From Bacteroidia bacterium (GTDB lineage: Bacteria > Bacteroidota > Bacteroidia > Flavobacteriales > Flavobacteriaceae): a DNA stretch of 64,000 nucleotides. This document shows, in pieces, positions 28,892-36,569 of the stretch (positions are counted from its first letter, which is position 1; each line of letters starts with the position of its first letter). The stretch lies in the NCBI GenBank assembly GCA_030428705.1, contig JAUIDI010000010.1, positions 1 through 64,000 on the forward strand, given 5' to 3'. The notes under the pieces are model-generated. The model made no database searches, was not told where the DNA came from, and worked only from the letters and a program-made list of their open reading frames with translations. A program made the position numbers and the translations under genes.

Positions 28892-29899
28892 TCAACCGAT
28901 ATTGAACATTTCGTTCAACTTATGTATCTGCTCGGGCCGACCTAGTACAATAACCTTGCTTTGGGGCTCAAGTTTTGTATCGGCCTCGGGATTAATAATA
29001 TAATTACCGTTGGGCTCGATGTACCCGATAATTGTACAACCGGTCTTATTGCGCAGATCGAGGTCGCGTATCGAACTGCAGTTTGCCTGGCCCTCAAAGT
29101 TTTCTATTGCAACCTCTTCGAGATTGGTCGTATGCTCTCCTTCTGTAGAGAGTTTGTCCATAAAAGTTATCAAATCGGGCATGACCACCAAGGAAGCCAT
29201 ATGATCTCCACCTATCTTATCGGGCATAATGACCTTATTGGCCCCAGCGAGCTGTAATTTTTTTTGTGAGGTGACCAAAGAGGCCCTACTTATGATAAAA
29301 AGCTCTTTGTTCAACTGTCTTGCGGACAAAACCACAAAAAGATTGGCTGCATCATCCGGTAGTGCAACGATCAGGTACTGCGCACTATCAACCCCTGCTT
29401 CCCTCAGAACTTCGTCTTCATTGGCATCACCTTCTACAAAAAGCACTTCGTCTTCATGCTTCTCAATAATTTCTTTATCCCTCTCAATTACAACAAAAGG
29501 TTTCTTATAAGCCGTAAGCCTTTTGGCAGATTGCATACCGTTGCGCCCAAAACCACATACAATAACGTGGTTAGATAAGTTACTGATCATGTTTTTCACT
29601 TTTTTCTTTTTTAGAAGTTGTAGCGAATTTCGACTGAGTATATATTCGGTAATTACCGACAGAGCGAAAGCAAATATAAAAACGCTCAATATGATTAAAA
29701 TTACCGTAAAAACCTTTTCTTGGGTATCCATCGGCCCCACTTCTGAAAAGCCGACCGTGGTCACCGTAATTATGGTCATATAAAAAGCGTCGATCCAGCT
29801 CAGATTCGACAAAAAACGATAGCCCAAAACACCCATCGCCAATACAGAAACCATCAGTAGGATAGCGAGGTAGATTTTGGATCGAAAAAGTTTTAGCAT
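28892..29899 (-). CDS. Two-helix potassium channel with RCK (TrkA-N/TrkA-C) domains
   Basis: 335 residues from ATG 29899; a TTG four codons upstream would overlap the PspC gene. Membrane helix 1 is near 7-28, then the pore loop ITVTTVGFSEV (around 44-54), then helix 2 near 60-85. A Rossmann RCK-N domain begins at VIVCGFGRNGMQSAKRL with Asp/Glu for NAD/ADP binding, and a TrkA-C domain lies at the end. MthK-like architecture. The selectivity filter reads V-G-F-S instead of the classic V-G-Y-G. One base after pspC-like gene, so probably cotranscribed. Confidence 0.88.
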   Translation of the reverse strand: MLKLFRSKIYLAILLMVSVLAMGVLGYRFLSNLSWIDAFYMTIITVTTVGFSEVGPMDTQEKVFTVILIILSVFIFAFALSVITEYILSRNSLQLLKKKKVKNMISNLSNHVIVCGFGRNGMQSAKRLTAYKKPFVVIERDKEIIEKHEDEVLFVEGDANEDEVLREAGVDSAQYLIVALPDDAANLFVVLSARQLNKELFIISRASLVTSQKKLQLAGANKVIMPDKIGGDHMASLVVMPDLITFMDKLSTEGEHTTNLEEVAIENFEGQANCSSIRDLDLRNKTGCTIIGYIEPNGNYIINPEADTKLEPQSKVIVLGRPEQIHKLNEMFNIG

Positions 29900-29900
29900 A

Positions 29901-30128
29901 TTAAAGGTCAAAAACTGAGGTACGCTTGGTATATAATAAATCCTTTATTTTTAGCCAAAAAGCCAGGAACAGGTAAAGGGCAAAACCGAAACCCAAGGTC
30001 ACAAAGGTCAAATAGATAAATGAGGTACGCACGACCCTCGCCCGAATACCCAGACGTTCGGCGATTCGGCGACAAACCTCAAAACCTCTCTTTTGAAAGT
30101 AATAGAGCGTACGGTAGAACAAATTCAT
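29901..30128 (-). CDS. PspC domain-containing small membrane protein
   Basis: 75 residues. The PspC domain consists of a short N-terminal region with RRIAERLGIRARVVR and one hydrophobic span (TSFIYLTFVTLGFGFALYLFLAFWL). In other bacteria PspC senses membrane stress; here no pspA/pspB neighbours exist, so the role is open. It precedes the K+ channel by one base, which suggests joint expression. Confidence 0.8.
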   Translation of the reverse strand: MNLFYRTLYYFQKRGFEVCRRIAERLGIRARVVRTSFIYLTFVTLGFGFALYLFLAFWLKIKDLLYTKRTSVFDL

Positions 30129-30272
30129 GCCTTAAAATTAGTCAAAAAGTTGGCAACAAGCCATTTTCAAATTTCACTTTTAGTTTCATTTTCCAAGAAA
30201 AAACCTATATGAAATGTTTTCCGCTTATTCTATTTTACTCCCAAAATATGCTTTAAAAATACAATCCAAGAT

Positions 30273-31550
30273 TTAAGATTGCAGCAAACTGTTCCCCACT
30301 GCGCACTGTAGACATTTATTTTGAACGCAATACTCATTGTACAATTCAATCAGTGCTTGACTTTCCTTTCCATTTTTCAATACGATGCCATGCCTTGTAA
30401 AATTACGGGTAATAACATTTTCCTCTTTGTTGATTTCCATTATGATCGTAATTATCTCCTCATTGACATCTTTACCAATATGTTGGGCATAGCAGAACTT
30501 GAGCGGCAAAACCGTGTTGATTATCAGAAGATCGATGAACTTGTGGGTCAATTTTTTGGTGCTTTTTTTTGACTCCTTACCGAATGTGTAGTGTGTATTC
30601 CAATAACTGCTTGCAGAAACTTCAAAAATAGAATATAGGGTTTCGAGGTCTGGTGCTTCCATAATTTTTATGAAAAAACCTTGATGTACGGCATAAAGTC
30701 GAGCCAATTGCGATAAACGAATCGTTGGAAAGTTATATGGGCGCAGCTTGAAAAAATTTGGTTTTTGAACGGCATTTGTCCTCAGATCGAATTTGTTCTT
30801 CAAGTATTTATATTCTCTTCTGAGTTGTAAAAAGTATTCATCGACAATTTCTTCATCATCTAGCAAATGTGACATCCCGAAAAAAACACTTTCCAATTGC
30901 AGAATATCATTTTGTATTTTCCTTACAACTGAAAAATCCAGGTTTTGGGCCAAACTCAAAAAGGCTTCCCCGTTGATTTTGGACCCAAAGTTCTTCAGCA
31001 GCATTGAAAAAAGTACACTTTCCCAATCGTTCTTACTTTGCTTCAAAAGATCTTTGACCCAGAACGATTTTCTTTCCAAACGTTCAAAATAAAGCCTTTC
31101 GAACCAACTATCAATGATAAAACGATCGATCTGTGCAATACTCTTTTCGCAATTGATAAAAGAAACGCTTCTTTTATCGAACAAATCTTGATAGGCCTTC
31201 AAAAGTTTTGGCGGGATGTAATGTTGTAATTCAAGCGTGGGGATTTCTGTATTGTCGCTGCGATATACTTCGGCATCATCTTCCCATACTACATGTAAGA
31301 TTACATTGTTATATTTGGAATCTTGTTCGTGGTTATGGGCATACCAATCCGAAGATTTGACATGTATCTCGACATTTCCCGCCCATAGCTGTCCATCGAT
31401 GGAAACCTTGGCATTGAAAAAATCAGGGCCGGAATGAAGATTGTGGGAACCTACATCTTCGATAATGATCGGTTCCTTTTTCGAGGTGACCAATTGCTCC
31501 AGCTGAATTTTTTTATACTTCCAGATAAAATGGAGCAGATCTTCACGCAT
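30273..31550 (-). CDS. DUF2851 family protein
   Basis: 425 residues. It matches DUF2851 across its length: EDLLHFIWKYKKIQ, the conserved SGPDFFNAKVSIDGQLWAGNVEIHVKSSDWYAHNH around residues 41-75, NNVILHVVWEDD, and a C-terminal CVQNKCLQCAVGNSLL with three Cys (CxxxxCxxC-type spacing). Function is unknown; the acidic/His pattern in the middle resembles a nuclease-like core, but that is a guess. It has 120 bases of AT-rich DNA on its 5' side. Confidence 0.85.
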   Translation of the reverse strand: MREDLLHFIWKYKKIQLEQLVTSKKEPIIIEDVGSHNLHSGPDFFNAKVSIDGQLWAGNVEIHVKSSDWYAHNHEQDSKYNNVILHVVWEDDAEVYRSDNTEIPTLELQHYIPPKLLKAYQDLFDKRSVSFINCEKSIAQIDRFIIDSWFERLYFERLERKSFWVKDLLKQSKNDWESVLFSMLLKNFGSKINGEAFLSLAQNLDFSVVRKIQNDILQLESVFFGMSHLLDDEEIVDEYFLQLRREYKYLKNKFDLRTNAVQKPNFFKLRPYNFPTIRLSQLARLYAVHQGFFIKIMEAPDLETLYSIFEVSASSYWNTHYTFGKESKKSTKKLTHKFIDLLIINTVLPLKFCYAQHIGKDVNEEIITIIMEINKEENVITRNFTRHGIVLKNGKESQALIELYNEYCVQNKCLQCAVGNSLLQS

Positions 31551-31670
31551 GGATTTTTTTGGTTTGTTTATAGTACGATGTTCGACCTAAAAGTTCAATT
31601 ACCGAACTCTTGTGTAAAAACAATATCGAACACCAATCTCTGGACTTTCGAAACTAACGGCCACAACAGC

Positions 31671-31982
31671 CTATTCGGCCACCTCACCTTCCCAGTTCAT
31701 AAATCCCCCCTCCAGATTATATGCATTTTCAAAACCGATACTATTCATAATTGCACAAGCCTGACCACTACGATTTCCGCTCCGGCAATACACATAATAA
31801 TTTTTGGTCTTGTCCAATTTTTCGAGTTCGCTCATAAACTCCTGTCCTAAGTAAATATCGATATTGGTCGAATTGGGAATATAGCCCTCTTCAACCTCTT
31901 CAGGTGTCCGCACATCCAGAATAAATGCGTTCTCGTCATTTTGTAATTGTTCGGACCACTCTTCTTGTGATAAATCTGCCAT
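31671..31982 (-). CDS. Rhodanese-like domain protein
   Basis: 103 residues from ATG 31982 (a TTG two codons earlier is less likely). A single rhodanese domain: FILDVRTPEEVEEGYIPNS, and the active loop YCRSGNRSG with catalytic Cys66. A sulfurtransferase or persulfide carrier in the cytoplasm. Transcribed away from the MarR gene. Confidence 0.9.
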   Translation of the reverse strand: MADLSQEEWSEQLQNDENAFILDVRTPEEVEEGYIPNSTNIDIYLGQEFMSELEKLDKTKNYYVYCRSGNRSGQACAIMNSIGFENAYNLEGGFMNWEGEVAE

Positions 31983-32146
31983 GTTCAAATTTTCAATGTT
32001 CTCGAACTTTGGCCATAGTTCTGATATGAGCCAATGCCGGTATCTGTTCGTTTAAATTCCAAAAATACATTTTTAATGGTAAAAACCGTTGTATAAATTT
32101 TTAACAAAAATTTGACAATAAGAGCACCGAACTTATACTACAAATC

Positions 32147-32162
32147 ATATACATTTGTATAT
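32147..32162. promoter_or_regulatory. Palindromic operator overlapping the MarR promoter
   Basis: ATATACA-TT-TGTATAT is a perfect 7-bp inverted repeat. It contains the exact -7 box TACATTTG (32150-32157). It lies 17 bases before the MarR ATG and is a likely autoregulatory site. Confidence 0.65.
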
Positions 32163-32178
32163 ACAAGTGTTAGATGGC

Positions 32179-32625
32179 ATGGATGTTGAAGAAAAAATAA
32201 AAACGGTCAAGAACATACCTATTAAAAGTAGAACGGTCATTCACTTTATGCTGGTGAACAACAAGATAAATGAAATGATATCGGTCGCGTTAAAACCTTT
32301 TGATGTTTCGGTACAACAATTCAATGTTCTACGCATTTTAAGAGGGCAAAATGGAAAACCTGCCAACTTATCGACCCTCAATGAACGTATGGTCACTAAA
32401 ATGAGCAATACCACACGTTTGGTGGATAAATTAATTTTAAAGGGATATGTAAGTCGCATTACTTGTCCTTCCAATAGAAGGAAAGTAGAAATAAACATTA
32501 CCGATCAAGGCAAGAACGATTTAAAAAAAATGGATGCCGCCATGCAGGAGGCCGAAAACAAAATATTAAAAAATCTTACAATTGAAGAATTGGAAGAATT
32601 GAACCTATTGTTCGACAAATTTTAA
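32179..32625 (+). CDS. MarR family transcriptional regulator
   Basis: 148 residues from ATG 32179; the frame can be read from a TTG at 32155, but that lies inside the promoter. Winged helix: VSVQQFNVLRILRGQNGKPANLSTLNERMVTKMSNTTRLVDKLILKGYVSRITCPSNRRKVEINIT around residues 45-110, with dimerisation helices at both ends. It probably represses itself and the YceI gene that follows by 61 bases. The ligand is unknown. Confidence 0.92.
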   Translation: MDVEEKIKTVKNIPIKSRTVIHFMLVNNKINEMISVALKPFDVSVQQFNVLRILRGQNGKPANLSTLNERMVTKMSNTTRLVDKLILKGYVSRITCPSNRRKVEINITDQGKNDLKKMDAAMQEAENKILKNLTIEELEELNLLFDKF

Positions 32626-32686
32626 ATTTAAACACGTATTATTAACAAAACTCCCATTTATGGGAAAAACTAAAATCGGATTAATT

Positions 32687-33265
32687 ATGAAAAAAGGAAT
32701 ATTAAGTTTGGCGTTGGCCATGGTTTTTGGAGTTGCCGCCACAGCGACCGAACCCATTGACGGCGAGAAAAAAACGGTCAATGTAGAAAAAAGCAAGGTC
32801 ACTTGGAAAGCATACAAGGTAGCAGGTGGTCATGAGGGTACCGTAAATTTAAAATCGGGCCATTTGATGTTCGACGGTAATAAGTTGACCGGCGGTGAAT
32901 TTGTGGTAGATATGCCAACTTTGGTATCTACAGACCTTGACGGAGATATGAAAGGTAAATTGGAAGGGCATTTGAAATCAGATGATTTCTTTAGTGTTGA
33001 AAATCATAAGACCTCGAAATTGGTGATTACCAGTGTCAAACCATTCAATGATAGGTCTTCTACCGTTACCGGAAATTTAACCATAAAAGGAATCACAAAA
33101 CCGATAACTTTTGTAATTTCACTTTTCGACAACAAAGCGACTGCGACATTAAAGGTCGACCGTACCAAATATGACATCAAGTTCAGGTCGGGCAGTTTCT
33201 TTGAGAACCTTGGTGACAAGACAATTTATGACGAATTCGACCTAGTGGTCGATCTAGCATATTAA
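32687..33265 (+). CDS. YceI family periplasmic lipid-binding-like protein
   Basis: 192 residues from ATG 32687 (an in-frame ATG at 32660 gives a poorer signal peptide). The signal peptide is KKGILSLALAMVFGVAATA. The YceI beta-barrel follows: VEKSKVTWKAYKVAGGHEGTV, VDMPTLVSTDLDGDMKGKLEGHLKSDDFF, and GNLTIKGITKPITF. Members bind polyisoprenoid or other long lipids in the periplasm. It is paired with the MarR regulator and has a terminator of its own. Confidence 0.9.
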   Translation: MKKGILSLALAMVFGVAATATEPIDGEKKTVNVEKSKVTWKAYKVAGGHEGTVNLKSGHLMFDGNKLTGGEFVVDMPTLVSTDLDGDMKGKLEGHLKSDDFFSVENHKTSKLVITSVKPFNDRSSTVTGNLTIKGITKPITFVISLFDNKATATLKVDRTKYDIKFRSGSFFENLGDKTIYDEFDLVVDLAY

Positions 33266-33287
33266 ATAAACTTGACCTCACAAGTTT

Positions 33288-33321
33288 GCCCCGTTTTCTC
33301 AAAAAGAAGACGGGGTTTTTA
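33288..33321 (+). terminator. Terminator of the MarR-YceI unit
   Basis: CCCCGT (33289-33294) pairs with ACGGGG (33310-33315), extended by TTCT/AGAA, followed by five T. Confidence 0.88.
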
Positions 33322-33333
33322 TTTCGAATTTGG

Positions 33334-33364
33334 TTTGCGGTTATGAAAATGATTTCTATATTTG
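33334..33364 (+). promoter_or_regulatory. trp operon promoter (TTTG-N19-TATATTTG)
   Basis: TTTG at 33334-33337 and TATATTTG at 33357-33364 match both Bacteroidota consensus elements with 19-base spacing. Predicted start near 33368. Confidence 0.82.
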
Positions 33365-33369
33365 ACCCA

Positions 33370-33426
33370 ATGATCAACAACATGGAAAATACTTGGTGGT
33401 GGAACAACTCTCGACGAACATCGTGA
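33370..33426 (+). CDS. trpL: trp operon leader peptide
   Basis: An 18-residue open frame MINNMENTWWWNNSRRTS with TGG TGG TGG at 33394-33402 and stop TGA at 33424-33426. A second in-frame ATG at 33382 would give a 14-residue peptide and a longer mRNA leader. Three consecutive Trp codons just after a strong promoter and before a terminator and trpE are the hallmark of ribosome-mediated attenuation. The E. coli trpL peptide also ends Arg-Thr-Ser. The annotation as trpL is inference from position and content. Confidence 0.85.
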   Translation: MINNMENTWWWNNSRRTS

Positions 33427-33485
33427 GCTGAGCATCATTATAGCTAAACTATATAAGGCCTGTCATCACGACGGGCCTTTTTTAA
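33409..33485 (+). promoter_or_regulatory. trp attenuator (pause hairpin, antiterminator pairing, terminator)
   Basis: Three mutually exclusive pairings can be drawn. (1) CTC-(G)-ACGA with TCGT-GAG over 33410-33428, a hairpin around the peptide stop. (2) TCGTGA (33421-33426, containing the stop codon) with TCACGA (33466-33471). (3) The terminator AGGCCTGTC (33456-33464) with GACGGGCCT (33470-33478), 5-base loop, followed by a T run. A ribosome that reaches the stop codon covers the 5' partner of pairing 2 and leaves the terminator free. A ribosome stalled at the Trp codons would leave that partner exposed. Confidence 0.75.
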
Positions 33486-33512
33486 TTCAATATTTTAAAA
33501 ACGTTTTGGTTC

Positions 33513-34910
33513 ATGATATATCAACTTAAAACAACCTCTAAAAAAATCCTTGCCGACACGATTACACCGGTAAGTGTATATCTCAAGATCCGAGATCGCT
33601 TTCCGAACAGTCTCTTATTGGAAAGTAGCGACTACCATGCGAACGATAACAGTTTCTCGTACATCTGTTGTAACCCGATTGCTTTCATCAAAATCGAGAA
33701 CGAGGTTATTTACGAACAATTTCCCGACGGAAGTTCCAAAGAAACCAAGATTACCGATCAGATCGATGTGGTCGCGGCCATCGATGCGTTCAGTAGAAAT
33801 TTCATAGGTGAAAGCAACGATTTCAAATTCATCAATAACGGACTTTTCGGTTATATGGCCTATGATGCCGTACGCTACTTCGAAGACATTTCGATTTCGA
33901 AAAAAAAGAACTCGATGGCGATACCCGATGTTTATTATGCCGTTTATCAAAACATCATAGCCATCAATCATTTTAAGAACGAAGCCCACATTTTTGCACA
34001 CTGTTTCGAGAATGAGGAAAACATTTCGGAAATCGAACAGATATTGAACGTAAGAAATTTTGCTTCCTATAATTTCTCTATGGAGGGAAAGGCTTCCTCG
34101 AACCTTGACGATGAAGAATACAAGGAACATGTGCGCCTGGCTAAAAAACATTGTCAGCGTGGAGATGTCTTTCAGCTCGTGCTTTCCAGAAGGTTTTCGC
34201 AAGGTTTCAAGGGCGATGAGTTCAATGTGTACCGCGCATTGCGATCCATAAACCCTTCCCCCTATTTGTTCTATTTCGATTATGGGGATTTCAAAATCTT
34301 CGGAAGCTCCCCCGAAGCGCAGTTAATCGTCAAAAACGGAACCGCCGAAATCCATCCGATCGCAGGAACTTTCAAAAGAACGGGCAACGATGAAAAAGAT
34401 GCCGTACTCGCCAAACAATTGACCGAAGACGATAAGGAAAATAGCGAGCACGTTATGCTCGTTGACTTGGCCAGAAACGATTTAAGCCGAAACGGTAATA
34501 TGGTCGAGGTCGCCAATTATAGGGAAGTACAGTTTTTCTCCCATGTCATCCACCTGGTTTCAAAAGTGGTCGGTCAAAAGAAAAAGGACATTCCTACGAT
34601 GAAGGTCGTGGCCGATACTTTTCCGGCAGGTACTTTAAGCGGTGCGCCCAAACATATGGCCATGCAGTTGATCGAGAAATACGAAAAGACGAGTCGCGGT
34701 TATTACGGTGGCGCTATCGGTTTTATGGATTTTGACGGAAATTTCAACCACGCCATAATGATACGCACATTTTTGAGCAAAAACCATCAATTGCATTATC
34801 AGGCGGGTGCGGGTTTGGTGGCCGCCTCGGACCCCGATGATGAATTACAGGAAACCTATAACAAATTGGGCGCCCTTAACAAGGCTATGGAAATTGCGGA
34901 AACGATATGA
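33513..34910 (+). CDS. trpE: Anthranilate synthase component I
   Basis: 465 residues. It converts chorismate to anthranilate with ammonia from TrpG. The N-terminal Trp feedback motif LLESS is at residues 35-39. Catalytic segments: FQLVLSRRF, GSSPEAQLIVKNGTAEIHPIAGTFKRTG, ENSEHVMLVDLARNDL, and the C-terminal PAGTLSGAPKHMAMQLIEKYE and YYGGAIGFMDFDG. LLESS implies allosteric inhibition by Trp in addition to attenuation. trpG starts 4 bases inside its end (ATGA overlap), so the pair is translationally coupled. Confidence 0.98.
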   Translation: MIYQLKTTSKKILADTITPVSVYLKIRDRFPNSLLLESSDYHANDNSFSYICCNPIAFIKIENEVIYEQFPDGSSKETKITDQIDVVAAIDAFSRNFIGESNDFKFINNGLFGYMAYDAVRYFEDISISKKKNSMAIPDVYYAVYQNIIAINHFKNEAHIFAHCFENEENISEIEQILNVRNFASYNFSMEGKASSNLDDEEYKEHVRLAKKHCQRGDVFQLVLSRRFSQGFKGDEFNVYRALRSINPSPYLFYFDYGDFKIFGSSPEAQLIVKNGTAEIHPIAGTFKRTGNDEKDAVLAKQLTEDDKENSEHVMLVDLARNDLSRNGNMVEVANYREVQFFSHVIHLVSKVVGQKKKDIPTMKVVADTFPAGTLSGAPKHMAMQLIEKYEKTSRGYYGGAIGFMDFDGNFNHAIMIRTFLSKNHQLHYQAGAGLVAASDPDDELQETYNKLGALNKAMEIAETI

Positions 34911-35533
34911 AAAAGATCTTGGTAATAGACAATTACGACAGTTTTACCTATAATCTTGTCCATTATTTGGAGGATTTGGGATGCGAGGTTACCGTTAAAA
35001 GAAACGATCAATTGACCTTGGACGAAGTCGATGCCTTTGAAAAAATAGTCCTGTCCCCTGGGCCGGGAATCCCTGATGAGGCGGGACTATTGAAGGAAAT
35101 TATTTCAAAATATGCGGCGACAAAAAGTATTTTTGGCGTATGCTTGGGACAACAGGCCATTGCCGAAGTTTTTGGCGGTTCATTGATCAATCTTGACCAA
35201 GTGTACCACGGTACGGCCACTAAAATCAATATTATTGAAGACGATGTTCTTTTTGAGGGAATTCCAAAAGGAATCGAAGTCGGAAGATATCATTCATGGG
35301 TGGTGCATCCCGATATGCCGGAAATCTTGATCGCAACCTCCGTAGATGAAAACGGACAGGTAATGTCGCTCCGCCATAAACAATATGACGTTTCCGCGGT
35401 ACAGTTCCATCCCGAATCGGTATTGACTCCACACGGGAAGAAGATTTTGGAGAATTGGTTAAGGCCTTCCCTAACTCCTCAGAAGGAGGGGAATTCCAAT
35501 GGGGGAGATAATGGTAAAATAAAAAATAATTAG
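34907..35533 (+). CDS. trpG: Anthranilate synthase component II (glutamine amidotransferase)
   Basis: 208 residues. Class I amidotransferase with PGPGIPDEAG, catalytic Cys79 in GVCLGQQ, and His168/Glu170 in FHPES. The normal protein ends near GKKILENWLR (residue 186). The remaining 22 residues (rich in Pro, Asn, Gly, Lys) are encoded by a palindromic element inserted at the 3' end and are unlikely to matter for activity. No pabA-like duplicate is visible, so it may also serve folate synthesis. Confidence 0.97.
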   Translation: MKKILVIDNYDSFTYNLVHYLEDLGCEVTVKRNDQLTLDEVDAFEKIVLSPGPGIPDEAGLLKEIISKYAATKSIFGVCLGQQAIAEVFGGSLINLDQVYHGTATKINIIEDDVLFEGIPKGIEVGRYHSWVVHPDMPEILIATSVDENGQVMSLRHKQYDVSAVQFHPESVLTPHGKKILENWLRPSLTPQKEGNSNGGDNGKIKNN

Positions 35534-35572
35534 TAAAACATTTCTCCCCTTTGGGGAGATTAAGAGGGGCCT
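35463..35572. repeat. Palindromic intergenic element (MITE/REP-like) between trpG and trpD
   Basis: About 110 bp. The outer arms GGCCTTCCCTAACTCC and GGGGAGATTAAGAGGGGCC are imperfect inverted repeats. Inner hairpins: CTCCT-CAGA-AGGAG near the left end and TCTCCCC-TTT-GGGGAGA near the right. It contributes the TrpG tail and stop codon on the left and ends right at the trpD ATG. Similar Flavobacteriaceae elements are known to me from memory; no search was run. Confidence 0.7.
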
Positions 35573-36565
35573 ATGAAAGAAACGCTGAACAAACTTATCA
35601 ACCACGACATCCTCTCGAAAGAAGATGCGAAACGGATTTTGGTCAATATTGCCAAAGGGGAATACAACACCAGTCAGATCGCAGCATTTCTGACCGTTTA
35701 CATGATGCGCAGCATTACCATTGAAGAACTCGAAGGTTTTCGCGATGCATTATTGGAGCTTTGCGTAGCGATCGACCTATCGGAATACAATCCGGTCGAC
35801 CTATGTGGCACGGGCGGTGACGGAAAGGACACTTTCAACATTTCGACTCTGGCTTCATTTGTGACCGCCGGTGCTGATATAAAAGTGACCAAGCATGGCA
35901 ATTATGGTGTTTCCTCAAAATGCGGTAGTAGCAATGTGATGGAATTTTTGGGAATTAAATTCAGTAACGAAGCCGACTTTCTAAAAAAATCCATCGACGA
36001 GGCCGGCATTTGTGTATTGCACGCACCTTTGTTTCATCCAGCGATGAAAAACGTCGCGCCCATCCGTAGGGAATTGGGTGTAAAGACTTTTTTCAATATG
36101 CTGGGGCCAATGGTAAACCCCGCCTTCCCGAAAAATCAAATGGTAGGAGTCTTTAATCTCGAACTGGCCCGCATGTACGGTTACCTCTATCAAAACACAG
36201 ATAAGAACTTTACCGTTTTGCATGCCTTGGACGGTTACGACGAGATTTCCCTGACCGGAAACACGAAGACGATTTCAAACAAATCCGAGGGAATGTTGAA
36301 GCCTGAGGATTTCGGAGTGAATGCTATCAAAAAAGGTGAAATTGTGGGTGGCAAGGACATCGCCGAATCCGCCCAAATATTCATGGATGTGTTACAAGGG
36401 AAGGGTACGGAAGCGCAGAACAATGTAGTTTGTGCCAATGCGGGAATCGCCATTGCCACCGTAAACGGTTTGAGTCCGAAAGAAGGATTTGAAAAAGCCA
36501 AGGAATCTCTTTTAAGCGGACGGGGATTGAAAGCATTGAAGAAGTTACAGGAGATAAGTAGTTGA
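35573..36565 (+). CDS. trpD: Anthranilate phosphoribosyltransferase
   Basis: 330 residues. It transfers the phosphoribosyl group of PRPP to anthranilate. The glycine-rich CGTGGDGKDTFNIST (around residues 80-94) binds PRPP, KHGNYGVSSKCGSSNVMEFLG follows, and the second metal/anthranilate region GVNAIKKGE is present. Start ATG 35573 is right at the end of the palindromic element, whose GAGGGG stretch might act as its ribosome site. trpC begins 5 bases downstream. Confidence 0.97.
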   Translation: MKETLNKLINHDILSKEDAKRILVNIAKGEYNTSQIAAFLTVYMMRSITIEELEGFRDALLELCVAIDLSEYNPVDLCGTGGDGKDTFNISTLASFVTAGADIKVTKHGNYGVSSKCGSSNVMEFLGIKFSNEADFLKKSIDEAGICVLHAPLFHPAMKNVAPIRRELGVKTFFNMLGPMVNPAFPKNQMVGVFNLELARMYGYLYQNTDKNFTVLHALDGYDEISLTGNTKTISNKSEGMLKPEDFGVNAIKKGEIVGGKDIAESAQIFMDVLQGKGTEAQNNVVCANAGIAIATVNGLSPKEGFEKAKESLLSGRGLKALKKLQEISS

Positions 36566-36569
36566 TTTT

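Noticed and set aside
32155..32178. TTG start of the MarR gene
   Set aside because: It lies within the operator palindrome and the -7 box, so it could not be in the mRNA from that promoter; ATG 32179 is used.
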